From NCBI GenBank assembly GCA_003154055.1, contig PMCH01000171.1:1-32040 (forward strand): DNA of 32,040 nucleotides. Direction: 5' to 3'. Origin of the DNA: Acidobacteriaceae bacterium. GTDB taxonomy: Bacteria > Acidobacteriota > Terriglobia > Terriglobales > Acidobacteriaceae. The position numbers and the translations under genes are program-made. The notes under the pieces were generated by a model that saw only the letters and a list, made by a program, of their open reading frames with translations, did no database searches and was not told the origin of the DNA. This document shows, in pieces, positions 1 to 9,144 of this stretch (position 1 is the stretch's first letter; each line of letters opens with the position of its first letter).

Positions 1-741
1 GTGGTCAAGGTCAAGCACAACGGCGATCCCGCCAGCGCCAAGGAAGTCGAGATCACCTACGCGACTGGGAAGACGGTGAAAACCGTCCGCGCCGCCAACT
101 GCATCCTCGCCTGCTGGCACGTGGTGATTCCGTACATCGCCCAGGAATTGCCCGACCCGCAGAAAGAAGCCCTGGCCCTCGCGCAGAAAGTTCCGCTGCT
201 CTACAACAACGTGCTTATCCGCAACTGGACCGCCTTCCAGAAGGTGGGCGCAAACTCCATCTACGCTCCCGGCATGTATCACACCTACATGAACCTCGAC
301 CTGCCGGTTTCGATCGGCGGCTATGAATGCGCGAAGAAGCCCGACGAGCCGATCGTGGTCCACATGATGAAGGCCGCATGCAAGCCCGGCCACCCCATCC
401 GCGAGCAGCACAAACTCGGACGCATTCAGCTCTACACCACAACGTTCGAGACCTACGAGCGCAACATCCGCGAACAGTTAGCGCGCACCGTAGGCCCCGG
501 CGGCTTCGATCCCGCCCGCGACATCCTGGGCATCACCGTGAACCGCTGGCCCCACGGATATGCCTACCAGTACAACTCCCTCTTCGACCAGTTCTGGCTC
601 GACGGCGGCGAGACACCGTGCCAGGTAGCCCGCAAGCCCTTCGGCCGGATCGCCATTGCCAACGCCGACGCCGATGCTTATGCCTATACCGATTGCGCGA
701 TTGATCAGGCGTACCGGGCCGTGCAAGAACTGAAGAGGTAG
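1..741 (+). CDS. C-terminal part of an FAD/NAD(P)-dependent oxidoreductase (flavin amine oxidase / spermidine dehydrogenase-like); 5' end outside window
   Basis: ORF open at window start; C-terminal FAD-domain-like segment GRIAIANADADAYAYTDCAIDQAYRAVQEL; no N-terminal Rossmann motif in window, so truncated. Confidence 0.7.
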   Translation: MVKVKHNGDPASAKEVEITYATGKTVKTVRAANCILACWHVVIPYIAQELPDPQKEALALAQKVPLLYNNVLIRNWTAFQKVGANSIYAPGMYHTYMNLDLPVSIGGYECAKKPDEPIVVHMMKAACKPGHPIREQHKLGRIQLYTTTFETYERNIREQLARTVGPGGFDPARDILGITVNRWPHGYAYQYNSLFDQFWLDGGETPCQVARKPFGRIAIANADADAYAYTDCAIDQAYRAVQELKR

Positions 742-744
742 CCC

Positions 745-772
745 GTGTGGGGCGGACACTCCTGTCCGCCGC
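745..772. repeat. Dispersed hairpin repeat copy 1 (GTGTGGGGCGGACACTCCTGTCCGCCGC)
   Basis: GGCGGACA-CTCC-TGTCCGCC is a perfect 8-bp stem (751-770), 3 nt after a stop codon; 26/28 identical to 6817-6844. Confidence 0.8.
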
Positions 773-861
773 GTTTGGTTTGTTTTTTGATCTTGATCGC
801 CCGCACGACAATCGGCGAGGATGAAGCCACGAAAATCACGCTGGCGCTACAATAATCCGCT

Positions 862-1410
862 ATGCCGAAACGTCCCTCGCCGCGCCCCGCCGCCCGCCGA
901 TCCGCTTCGCCGAAAACAGCGAACCCGCAATCCCATCCTAAGGCCGATCGCCCCTTCGCCCCCGGATACGGCATCGTCGGCGCCGAAGATGGCAAAGGCC
1001 TGATCCCCTGGCAGTGGGTCATCAAGCAAATGAATGCCTGCCGCACCTTCTGGCTGGCGACGATTCACGCCAGCGATGCGCGTCCGCACGTCATGCCCGT
1101 TTGGGGAGTCTGGGTGGATGACGCGTTCTGCTTCTCAACGGGGCGCAAATCCCGCAAAGGCCAAAACCTCGCAACGAATTCTGCCTGCACCATCACCAAC
1201 GACAACGGGGAAGAAGCGGTAATCGTCGAAGGCTCCGCCGAGGAAGCAAAAGATGCCACCGCCCTTGACCGCATCGCCGCCGCTTATAAGAAGAAATACA
1301 GAATGGACCCACGCAGCATGGGCGAGCCCATCTTCATCGTGCGTCCGCGCACGGTGTTCGGATTTATTGAGAAGAGCTTTCCGCAGTCGGCGACGCGCTG
1401 GAAACTCTGA
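862..1410 (+). CDS. Pyridoxamine 5'-phosphate oxidase family (PPOX/FMN-binding split barrel) protein
   Basis: CRTFWLATIHASDARPHVMPVWGVWVDDAFCFSTGRKSRKGQNL matches the PPOX fold pattern. Confidence 0.85.
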   Translation: MPKRPSPRPAARRSASPKTANPQSHPKADRPFAPGYGIVGAEDGKGLIPWQWVIKQMNACRTFWLATIHASDARPHVMPVWGVWVDDAFCFSTGRKSRKGQNLATNSACTITNDNGEEAVIVEGSAEEAKDATALDRIAAAYKKKYRMDPRSMGEPIFIVRPRTVFGFIEKSFPQSATRWKL

Positions 1411-1498
1411 GACCGTACTACCGCACAACCCTGATTCTGATGAATCTTCCCACCAGAAGATTTGAAGACAAGGATCAAACCGCCGTGGAGGCTAGAAC

Positions 1499-1906
1499 AT
1501 GCAAGACCTGACAATCTCACTCGATAACCGCCCCGGCGCCCTCGCCGACATGGGGGATGCCCTCGGCCGCGCCGGAGTGAGCATTGAGGGCGGCGGCGCG
1601 TGGGTTGTCGATGGTAAGGGAGCAGCGCATTTTCTCTTTGAAGATGGCGAGGCTGCTCGCCGGGCGCTCGAAGCGGGAGGCATCCGGGTACTGGCAGTGC
1701 GCGACGTGCTCGTCCAGCGTCTGAATCAGGGGCAGCCCGGTCAACTGGGAAAAATCACGCGCCGGATGGCCGAGGCAGGCGTCAACATCGAGGTTCCCTA
1801 CAGCGACCACGATCACCAGCTAATCCTGGTAGTCGACGACATCGCGAAGGGTCGAGCGGTTTCCGAAGCGTGGACCCGTGAAAACGCGGCCCCGGATCGT
1901 AAATAG
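1499..1906 (+). CDS. ACT domain-containing protein (tandem ACT-like)
   Basis: DLTISLDNRPGALADMGDALGRAGVSIEG followed by a second ACT-like half (GQLGKITRRMAEAGVNIEVPYSDHDHQLILVVDD); GGAGG-like RBS upstream. Confidence 0.8.
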   Translation: MQDLTISLDNRPGALADMGDALGRAGVSIEGGGAWVVDGKGAAHFLFEDGEAARRALEAGGIRVLAVRDVLVQRLNQGQPGQLGKITRRMAEAGVNIEVPYSDHDHQLILVVDDIAKGRAVSEAWTRENAAPDRK

Positions 1907-1953
1907 TCAGATATTTCGTCGCAAAAAAAGTCCCACCAACAGGAGAGCGCTCC

Positions 1954-2433
1954 GTGAAACATCACACCTACGAAGTACACGTCGATTGGACCGGCAACGA
2001 TGGCCAGGGCACGAAGACATACAAGGGTTATCGCCGCGATCACACCATCACGTCGCAGGGCAAGCCGCAGATTCCGGGCTCCAGCGACCCGAGTTTTCGT
2101 GGCGATCCATCCCGCTACAATCCGGAAGAGCTTCTGGTCGCCAGCCTTTCCGCCTGCCACATGCTGTGGTATCTGCACCTGTGCTCCGTGAACAAAGTGA
2201 CAGTTGTTGAGTACGAAGACGCGGCCTCGGGAGTGATGGAAGAAGCCGACGATGGTTCGGGAAGGTTCGACCGAGTGTTGCTGAAACCGAAAGTTAAGAT
2301 CTCCGCCGGAGACGACCAAGCCAAAGCGCTAGCACTCCACAGCGAAGCCCATCATTTGTGCTTCATCGCCAGGTCGGTGAATTTTTCAGTCGAGATCGAG
2401 CCGGAGATCGTGGAACCGCCTGTTCCTCAATAA
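1954..2433 (+). CDS. OsmC family peroxiredoxin-like protein
   Basis: NPEELLVASLSACHMLWYLHLC motif with the conserved OsmC cysteine. Confidence 0.9.
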   Translation: MKHHTYEVHVDWTGNDGQGTKTYKGYRRDHTITSQGKPQIPGSSDPSFRGDPSRYNPEELLVASLSACHMLWYLHLCSVNKVTVVEYEDAASGVMEEADDGSGRFDRVLLKPKVKISAGDDQAKALALHSEAHHLCFIARSVNFSVEIEPEIVEPPVPQ

Positions 2434-2495
2434 TCCGTGGCGGGCCGTCGCATGAAATTGCCCGGCCTTCGCAGTGAGAGCGCTCAGAGGTCCGG

Positions 2496-3947
2496 CTACA
2501 TCTTGGCGGCCGCGGCAATTTGCCGAAGCATGCCAGCAAAAATCCACCGATGCACCGGATAGAGGAAGTACCAGTAGAGAAGCCCGGCCAGGCCCGAGGG
2601 ATCGAAAATGGCAGTTTGATGAATCGTGGATCCGGCAGACTCGGGCTCAACCTCGAATTGGAGCCAGGCGCGGCCCGGGACTTTCATCTCTGCAGCCAGC
2701 CTCAAGAAATGGTCAGGCTCGAACGCTTCCACCCGCCAGAAATCCAACGTGTCCCCTACCGCGAGATTTTCCGGATCGCGCCGGCCCCGGCGCATGCCCA
2801 CACCACCCGCCAGCAGATCGAGTGATCCTCGCACCCACCACAGAAGATTTGCGAAATACCAGCCGTTTTTGCCGCCAATGCGGCGGATGGGAACAAATGC
2901 GGCGGCCGGTGCCACCGCGACTCTAACCGTACGAGAGTCCACCAGCCTGGTCCCATATCGCGCGCCACCCCAGGAGGCGGGCTTCCCGCTCGCGGACAAC
3001 GCGTCGGACCAGCGCGTCTCGGCAAATTCGCGGTCTTCATTCTGGAGAGCCCGGGCGATGGATTCTTTCAATCCCCTCGGCTGAATGGCAAAGGCGGTCA
3101 ACGCCAATGGTGTCTGTACCAGGGTTGGATTGCGCAGGCTGTCGATCAACTTGCGGCCGATGCGGGCGTAAATCGGAGTAACCAGCCCCAACCACAAACT
3201 GGAAAGGCGTGGCGTCAGGACGGGGACCGAAATCATCCACCGGCGGAGGCCGCATTGCCGCGCGTACTCCTGCATGATGTCGAAGTAGCTGACCTGATCG
3301 GCCCCGCCGATCTCGAAAATTTTTCCTTCCCCGGGCGGCAGATCGAGGGCTTGCACGAGATAGGTCACCACATCCTCAACTGCGATCGGCTGCGCCTTCA
3401 CCGCCACCCAGCGCGGGCAGATCATGATCGGCAGGCGTTGCACCAGCGAGCGGATCATTTCAAACGACACGCTCCCCGAGCCGATCACGATCGACGCGCG
3501 GAACTCGATGACGGGGATGCCGGAAGTGCGCAAAATGTCCGCCACTTCATGGCGGCTCCTCAGGTGGGCTGAGAGGGTTTGCTTCTCGTCTCCCAGTCCG
3601 CCCAAATAGATAATCCGCTGCATGCCCGCCTCACGCGCCGCGTCGGCAAAATTGCGCGCGGCGCGCCGGTCATCTTCCTCGAACTCTCCCGACGAACCGA
3701 GGGAATGAACCAGGTAGTAGGCGGTGTGCGTCCCGGCCATGGCTGGAGCCAGCGAACCACGGTCGAGGCAATCTGCCTTCACCACCTCAGTCGCGAGAGA
3801 GACTCGCGGTTTCAAGAAATCAGGCCGGCGGACGAGGCAGCGAACGCGGTGCCCGGTCCCCTCAAGGGCTCTGAGAAGGCGTCCTCCAATGTAGCCGGAA
3901 GCTCCCGTTAGAAGCGTTAGGTCTCGACGGTCGTCGGAAGCTTCCAT
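2496..3947 (-). CDS. SDR/NmrA-type NAD(P)-binding protein with C-terminal DUF2867-like domain
   Basis: TLLTGASGYIGGRLLRALEGTGHRVRCLVR Rossmann N-terminus; C-terminus DFWRVEAFEPDHFLRLAAEMKVPGRAWLQFEVEP typical of DUF2867. Confidence 0.88.
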   Translation of the reverse strand: MEASDDRRDLTLLTGASGYIGGRLLRALEGTGHRVRCLVRRPDFLKPRVSLATEVVKADCLDRGSLAPAMAGTHTAYYLVHSLGSSGEFEEDDRRAARNFADAAREAGMQRIIYLGGLGDEKQTLSAHLRSRHEVADILRTSGIPVIEFRASIVIGSGSVSFEMIRSLVQRLPIMICPRWVAVKAQPIAVEDVVTYLVQALDLPPGEGKIFEIGGADQVSYFDIMQEYARQCGLRRWMISVPVLTPRLSSLWLGLVTPIYARIGRKLIDSLRNPTLVQTPLALTAFAIQPRGLKESIARALQNEDREFAETRWSDALSASGKPASWGGARYGTRLVDSRTVRVAVAPAAAFVPIRRIGGKNGWYFANLLWWVRGSLDLLAGGVGMRRGRRDPENLAVGDTLDFWRVEAFEPDHFLRLAAEMKVPGRAWLQFEVEPESAGSTIHQTAIFDPSGLAGLLYWYFLYPVHRWIFAGMLRQIAAAAKM

Positions 3948-3951
3948 AGAC

Positions 3952-4827
3952 TCACAAATCCCGCAGCTTCCGCGCCGACAAATGCGCCCCCGTCAGCAGC
4001 AGCATCCCCGACAGAAACGCCCAGAACATCAGGCTGACCGAAATCGCGAACGGCCCGTACACTTCGGCAAAATTCAGCTTGGGCAGGGCATAGATGTAGG
4101 CATACTTCAGCGCCTCCGACAGCAAACCCATCAGGATCGCAGTCGGCAGCACGGCGCGCGCCGGAACTCTTCCATTCGGCAACAGCCAGTAGATCAGGAA
4201 GAAGATAGCAATGCTGGCGCCAATGGCAGACACCTTCATGGTGATAAACCCCGCCAACTGGATGTACCAGAGCCCATACCCGTGCAGCACGGTCTTCAGG
4301 AATGCAACATTGCCAGCTGTCAATCCAATCGAAAGCAGCGCCAGTGATCCGCAGGCAAATGCTAGTCCGAGCGCGATCAATTGATTCCCAAGATATGACC
4401 TGTTGTTGCGAAATCCCCATACGCGATTCAACGCGACTTCAAGCGGCAGGAAGACTCCGGTCGAAGTAATCAGCAGGATCACCAGTGAAAACACCTGCGC
4501 CCGCTGGTGCGACTCGACCATCGCGTTCAGGTTCCGGATCACGAACTCCTGACCCGCCGGCAAATAATCGCGCAGCAGGTTCCCGACGACGTCGTACATG
4601 ATCTGTGAATGGAAGACGCGCCGGATGAGCGTCATCAGCAACAGCATGAATGGGAAGAACGACAAGATGGCATTCGCCGCCACCGAAAAAGCGAACGTGT
4701 GAACCTCGGTGCGCAGCAGGTAGCGCGCGGTCGAGCGCAACAATCCGTCGTTCTGCGCCTTGACCATGCCCGGCTTCTCGCGCGGGGCGACCTCGTCCGG
4801 AATCTCGATGGGAGTAATAGAAGACAC
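3952..4827 (-). CDS. YihY/BrkB family inner membrane protein
   Basis: Multi-TM protein with FAFSVAANAILSFFPFMLLLMTLI and TSTGVFLPLEVALNRVWGFRNNRSYLGNQLIALGLAF; 4 nt upstream of the SDR gene, likely operon. Confidence 0.88.
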   Translation of the reverse strand: MSSITPIEIPDEVAPREKPGMVKAQNDGLLRSTARYLLRTEVHTFAFSVAANAILSFFPFMLLLMTLIRRVFHSQIMYDVVGNLLRDYLPAGQEFVIRNLNAMVESHQRAQVFSLVILLITSTGVFLPLEVALNRVWGFRNNRSYLGNQLIALGLAFACGSLALLSIGLTAGNVAFLKTVLHGYGLWYIQLAGFITMKVSAIGASIAIFFLIYWLLPNGRVPARAVLPTAILMGLLSEALKYAYIYALPKLNFAEVYGPFAISVSLMFWAFLSGMLLLTGAHLSARKLRDL

Positions 4828-5191
4828 TGTTTCCCAAATCTTATCAGATACTTACGGCTCCCTTGAACGCTGCGGTCACCGACCCCGCGCACCCCACTGA
4901 CGCTGCAAGATTCAGCCCCGGGGTCATATTCCTTTCAGCAACTTAGGCCTTGCCAACCGCGATGTTCCTGCTATTATGTCGCGCGTCAGCCGGGAGGCCG
5001 GTTGGCGAATGTGCTGTTCTCGGGTTGACGTTCTGTGCCAGGTAGTCGGATATCGCGCCATCATCCCACGGCTCCCCAGCCGTTTCGTCGCGCATAACAA
5101 CGCGGCGGAATAGCAGGGGGCCGTTTCTGTTGGTGCGGGTTCGTCCGCCAGCATTGGCGCCCACCCACTTCTGTCCGTCCTCCGAGGGGGT

Positions 5192-5208
5192 GTCCCATTC
5201 CGGGACAA
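5192..5208 (+). promoter_or_regulatory. Small hairpin in the presumed csp 5' leader
   Basis: TGTCCC-ATTCC-GGGACA perfect 6-bp stem followed by an A-rich stretch before the RBS. Confidence 0.35.
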
Positions 5209-5260
5209 CAACAAGAGACGGAAGAAGAATTCTTTGCGATGAGGCGAAAGGAGTTTCTTT

Positions 5261-5467
5261 GTGAGAGAGAAGGGTACTGTGAAGTGGTTCAACGGGGCGA
5301 AGGGTTACGGTTTCATCCAGCGCTCCACTGGCGAAGATGTGTTCGTCCATTTCTCCGCCATCCAGGAGAACGGTTATCGCTCTTTGAACGAGGGCGAGAC
5401 CGTTGAGTTCGATCTGCTCAAAGGCCCCAAGGGCTTCCAGGCGGCCAACGTGGTACGCGCCGCATAA
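5261..5467 (+). CDS. Cold-shock domain protein (CspA family)
   Basis: [17 protein letters not shown] (RNP1) and DVFVHFSAI (RNP2); GTG start with AAAGGAG RBS. Confidence 0.96.
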   Translation: MREKGTVKWFNGAKGYGFIQRSTGEDVFVHFSAIQENGYRSLNEGETVEFDLLKGPKGFQAANVVRAA

Positions 5468-5492
5468 CACCTGCTCTAGCCACAGCTCCCGA

Positions 5493-5521
5493 CCCTCTCA
5501 GTTCCCCTGAGAGGGTTTTTT
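5493..5521 (+). terminator. Rho-independent terminator after csp
   Basis: CCCTCTCAG-TTCCC-CTGAGAGGG (9-bp perfect stem) followed by TTTTTT. Confidence 0.95.
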
Positions 5522-5669
5522 ACTGCATTCTCCCTGCCGGCGCGGTTCGCGGCAGGTGTACGAAAAAATCGTTTTAATTGCGCATTCGTCCCGTCCTTCC
5601 AGCACCGGATCGGTGTAAGATTTCTGAACCACCGCTGGGGATCCCAGTTCCCGAGCCAGGAGTCGCCGT

Positions 5670-6806
5670 ATGTTCGATTCATCTGCCCGCCGTGTTCCCG
5701 CCCTTCTATTGCTCCTCATCGTGGTACTCATGCTGGCGCCTTCCGCTCTTGCAGACGGCCCCAAACGACTGCTGGGCTACTATCCGTTCTGGGTGAAATT
5801 CAGCAATCCGGCCTACAGCGCCTCGACCATTCCCTATCAGAAGCTCACCCATATCGCGCACGCTTTTCTCCTGCTCGACAAGAAACAGATCGGCAACATC
5901 GTCATACCCGACGACCTGATCGAGCCCCAGCTGATTTCGAACGCGCACGCTGCCGGAGTGAAGGTCATGATCTCGATCGGTGGCGGCGACCCGGCCCAGG
6001 CCCGCGCCTTCAAGAAGATCGCTCGCGATCCCGCCACTCGCGCCGCGTTCGTCCTGAATGTTTACAACTTCGTGGTTGCAAATGGATATGACGGCGTCGA
6101 CATCGACTGGGAGATTCCCGTCCATCCCTACGACACGAACAACTGCATCATGCTCATGCAGGATTTGCGCAACCAGTTCCCAGCGCCTTATCTGCTCTCC
6201 ATGGCGATCCCGTCCGATCCCAGATCGTGGGGAAGCGGTTTCGATGTGCCCGCGCTCGCGCCCCAGCTCGATTTCATCAACGTGATGACCTACGACTTCT
6301 ACGGCCCGTGGAGCGACCACGCCGGCCACAACTCGCCGCTCGTCCAGAATCCGTCCGATCCCGACCAGGTCGGCAGTCTTGAAACTTCCATGGACCTGTT
6401 CGCAAACATCTACGGCGTTCCCGCCGACAAGCTGAACATCGGCACCGCGTTCTACGGATACGAGTTCGACACCGCCCAGAACCTCTGGGACGCATGCACT
6501 GACTGCGGCAACACGACCTTTACCGTGAACTACGGCACCGACATCAAGCCGCGCATCAACAAAATGGGATGGACCGCCCACCGCGATCCCGTCGCCAAAG
6601 CGCCCTATCTGCTGTACCGCGGTCCCGGCGGCCAGCCCGGCTTCATCACCTACGACGACGCGCACTCCACCGCCGTGAAAGTGAATTACGTGCTCGGCAA
6701 GCATTTCGGCGGAGTCTTCCTGTGGAGCCTCGACGCCGACTACGATGGCCAGACTCAAGACCTGCTCGACGCCATGTACGGAGCGGTTCAAAAACATCAG
6801 AAGTGA
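5670..6806 (+). CDS. Secreted glycoside hydrolase family 18 (chitinase-like) protein
   Basis: N-terminal signal peptide; catalytic DGVDIDWE motif (DxxDxDxE); MISIGGG motif. Confidence 0.93.
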   Translation: MFDSSARRVPALLLLLIVVLMLAPSALADGPKRLLGYYPFWVKFSNPAYSASTIPYQKLTHIAHAFLLLDKKQIGNIVIPDDLIEPQLISNAHAAGVKVMISIGGGDPAQARAFKKIARDPATRAAFVLNVYNFVVANGYDGVDIDWEIPVHPYDTNNCIMLMQDLRNQFPAPYLLSMAIPSDPRSWGSGFDVPALAPQLDFINVMTYDFYGPWSDHAGHNSPLVQNPSDPDQVGSLETSMDLFANIYGVPADKLNIGTAFYGYEFDTAQNLWDACTDCGNTTFTVNYGTDIKPRINKMGWTAHRDPVAKAPYLLYRGPGGQPGFITYDDAHSTAVKVNYVLGKHFGGVFLWSLDADYDGQTQDLLDAMYGAVQKHQK

Positions 6807-6816
6807 TCCGTTCCGT

Positions 6817-6844
6817 GTGTGGGGCGGACACTCTCGTCCGCCGC
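6817..6844. repeat. Dispersed hairpin repeat copy 2 (GTGTGGGGCGGACACTCTCGTCCGCCGC)
   Basis: 26/28 identical to 745-772; stem GGCGGAC/GTCCGCC (6823-6842); 10 nt after the GH18 stop codon. Confidence 0.8.
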
Positions 6845-7001
6845 CGTTGACCTTGACTTTTCGGCCATGGCGCTCGCCACCTGGAGCCATTTACGGTCGT
6901 GGCTCAGATTGTCAACCTGCTCCACTACCCCACTACCCCCCGCCCTTTTCCAGACCAAAAATATCAGGTAAGATCGCAACCGTCTGAATCAGGAGCATGC
7001 A

Positions 7002-7706
7002 ATGAAGACCCATCCCAAGTTGATTTGCTGTCTTCTTCCGCTCATATTCTTAATCGGTTGCAAGAAGAGCAGCAGTACGCAAGAGACCTCCACAGCCAAC
7101 CCCGCTGCGAGCACGAGCGCCGGCTCCGCAACTGCGGCGCCCACTCCAGGCGCTCCTGCCGCTGCAACTGGTAGTGCGGACGCTGGCGCATCCGCTGAAA
7201 CAACCGCCAAGATGGCCGCCGCCGACTGGGCATTGAAACAGGATGAGATCAAGAAAGATCCCAACGGCCAGTGGGCGATTCAGGCCGCCGCGTCCTCAAC
7301 CTACAATGACGCCCATGGCACAGACAGTTGGTCGGCCAATCAGGCAACCGGGGCTCCCAATGTTGAGAACTACGGAGATAACGGAGCCGCCTGGACATCG
7401 AAAACTCAGGATGGTGGTATTGAGTGGCTGGATTTGAAATATCCCAGACCGGTGTACGCTACTCAGGTGCGGGTGCGCGAGTCCTGCGGCTCGGGGGCGG
7501 TGATCAAGATTGAAGTTTACGATGAGCAGGGCGGAGCCCACGCCGTTTGGCAAGGCAACGATCCGACGACGGAATTGAACTATCTCATGGTGAAATTTCC
7601 CAAGACCACATTCAAGACCGACCGCGTCAAGGTGACGCTCGCGACGAATGTCGTCTCTGGGTGGAATGAGATTGATGCGGTTCAACTCGTGGGCACCGAT
7701 CAATAG
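7002..7706 (+). CDS. Lipoprotein with F5/8 type C (discoidin)-like carbohydrate-binding domain
   Basis: Lipobox FLIGC; Ala/Ser/Thr-rich linker; WSANQATGAPNVENYGDNGAAWTS...IEWLDLKYPRPVYATQVRVRE. Confidence 0.75.
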   Translation: MKTHPKLICCLLPLIFLIGCKKSSSTQETSTANPAASTSAGSATAAPTPGAPAAATGSADAGASAETTAKMAAADWALKQDEIKKDPNGQWAIQAAASSTYNDAHGTDSWSANQATGAPNVENYGDNGAAWTSKTQDGGIEWLDLKYPRPVYATQVRVRESCGSGAVIKIEVYDEQGGAHAVWQGNDPTTELNYLMVKFPKTTFKTDRVKVTLATNVVSGWNEIDAVQLVGTDQ

Positions 7707-7774
7707 TCACTGGGTAGAACTGGTTTAGGCTCCGGACGAAAGCGTACCGAGTGCGTGGACATCGCCCGCCGCCC

Positions 7775-8374
7775 TTACATCGTCTTCACATCCAAGCTCT
7801 GCCACAGATACCAGCAAGCAATCGACCGGTAGGGCGCCCACGGTTTTGCGATCTTCTCCATAACCTCCGGTTTCGGCCATTTGCGTTTCTTGTAGTGTTT
7901 CTTGATCGCCGCCTGCACTCCATAGTCGCCCGTCGGGAGAATGTCCGGACGACGCAGCGTGAACATCAGGAACATGTGCGCCGTCCACACACCGATGCCC
8001 TTCACCTTCGTCAGGTGCGCGATCACGTCTTCCTCGGATAGCTCCGCCAGGCGCTCAAACTCGAGCAAGCCCGCCTTGGTTTTTTCCGAGAGGTCTCGCA
8101 GATATCCGGTCTTTTGCTTCGACAATCCGACCGCACGCATCTGCGCGTCGGTCAGCTTCAGGATGCCCGCGGGCGTCAGCGGATCTCCCGCCGCGTCCGT
8201 GAACCGGTTGAAGATGGTCAGCGCCGCTTTCCCGTTCAGTTGCTGATAAAGGATCGATTCCGCAAGGCTGTGAAACGTCGGCTCGCCAAACTGCATGCGG
8301 CACGGCCCAACAGTCTCGATGATGGCCGCCATCACCGGGTCGGACTTCTTCAGATGATTGATCGCTTTGCGCAT
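7775..8374 (-). CDS. DNA-3-methyladenine glycosylase 2 family (HhH-GPD) protein
   Basis: SLAESILYQQLNGKAALTIFNRF; LTKVKGIGVWTAHMFLMFTLRRPDILPTGDYGVQAA (HhH-GPD with catalytic Asp). Confidence 0.93.
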   Translation of the reverse strand: MRKAINHLKKSDPVMAAIIETVGPCRMQFGEPTFHSLAESILYQQLNGKAALTIFNRFTDAAGDPLTPAGILKLTDAQMRAVGLSKQKTGYLRDLSEKTKAGLLEFERLAELSEEDVIAHLTKVKGIGVWTAHMFLMFTLRRPDILPTGDYGVQAAIKKHYKKRKWPKPEVMEKIAKPWAPYRSIACWYLWQSLDVKTM

Positions 8375-8457
8375 CGTGCTCCTCGTCGCGAGGGCAGCAG
8401 CTTACCACAAAGGCGAACATCTGGCGAATCCGTGAATGCTCCGCCGGGGCGGAACCG

Positions 8458-8895
8458 CTACATGGCGTCGGCTTGCTTCTCGGCCATGTCGCCGATTACC
8501 GGCAGCTTGAACATCTTTCCCAGGTAGGCCTGGTACATCAGAAACAGCCATAGGATCAACTCGGCCAGACTGATCAGCGGCCACAACAGAAAAAGCACCA
8601 GCCATCCCAGGAACGGGATGTGCCAGAGGATGCTCATGCCAATGCCGAGCACGAACCCTGCGACCGCCAGGAAAATGCATTGGAAGGAGTGAAAACGGAT
8701 AAATCGCCGCTTGTTGTACGGTTCAATCACAAGAAACAGAATCGCCGGGATGAAGAGGTATGCCAGCAAGCCCGCAACATTGTCGGTGAGCCCGGCTGCG
8801 GGAGCCGATGTTGCCACGCTCGGACCTCCGGCTGCACACTTCGGGCAGGTTGCACCATCCGCGAGCTGCGTTCCACAACTTGGACAGAAAGCCAC
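8458..8895 (-). CDS. Zinc-ribbon plus DUF4870-like small membrane protein
   Basis: N-terminal MAFCPSCGTQLADGATCPKCA zinc ribbon; TM segments AYLFIPAILFLVIEPYNKRRFIRFHSFQCIFLAV. Confidence 0.85.
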   Translation of the reverse strand: MAFCPSCGTQLADGATCPKCAAGGPSVATSAPAAGLTDNVAGLLAYLFIPAILFLVIEPYNKRRFIRFHSFQCIFLAVAGFVLGIGMSILWHIPFLGWLVLFLLWPLISLAELILWLFLMYQAYLGKMFKLPVIGDMAEKQADAM

Positions 8896-9017
8896 AGGGA
8901 TCTCCTTTTCGGGACCGGGGTTCGGTGTGAGGCACGTTATCAGAAACGCCGGAGGCGAGGCAATGACGGCGCGAAAACCCGATTCGCGCCCAGGAGCGGT
9001 GGTATGTAAAAAAGAAC

Positions 9018-9048
9018 TTTACAATACAAAGTATATCGAACTATACTT
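9018..9048 (+). promoter_or_regulatory. Candidate sigma70 promoter with overlapping inverted repeat
   Basis: TTTACA (9018-9023), 18-bp spacer, TATACT (9042-9047); the -10 lies in a perfect 7-6-7 dyad AAGTATA-TCGAAC-TATACTT (9029-9048). Confidence 0.5.
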
Positions 9049-9105
9049 GCTCTTGTGAAGCTCAAGTCCATGCTGCACGTGCTCCTGACGGCGGCCCTTC
9101 GTCTC

Positions 9106-9144
9106 GCGGTCCGGTTGCCCGGGATCAAGGCCGGGCGGGACCGC
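9106..9144 (+). other. Strong GC-rich two-helix hairpin downstream of the 9.0-kb promoter
   Basis: GCGGTCC-ggtt-GCCCGG-gatcaagg-CCGGGC-g-GGACCGC: 7 bp + 6 bp stems in an unexplained gap. Confidence 0.5.

Noticed and set aside
4943-5470. 175-aa minus-strand ORF antisense to csp and its leader
   Set aside because: Covers a certain CspA gene on the other strand; no family match.
5706-6890. 394-aa minus-strand ORF antisense to GH18
   Set aside because: Shadow ORF over a strong GH18 CDS with the catalytic motif; no family features.
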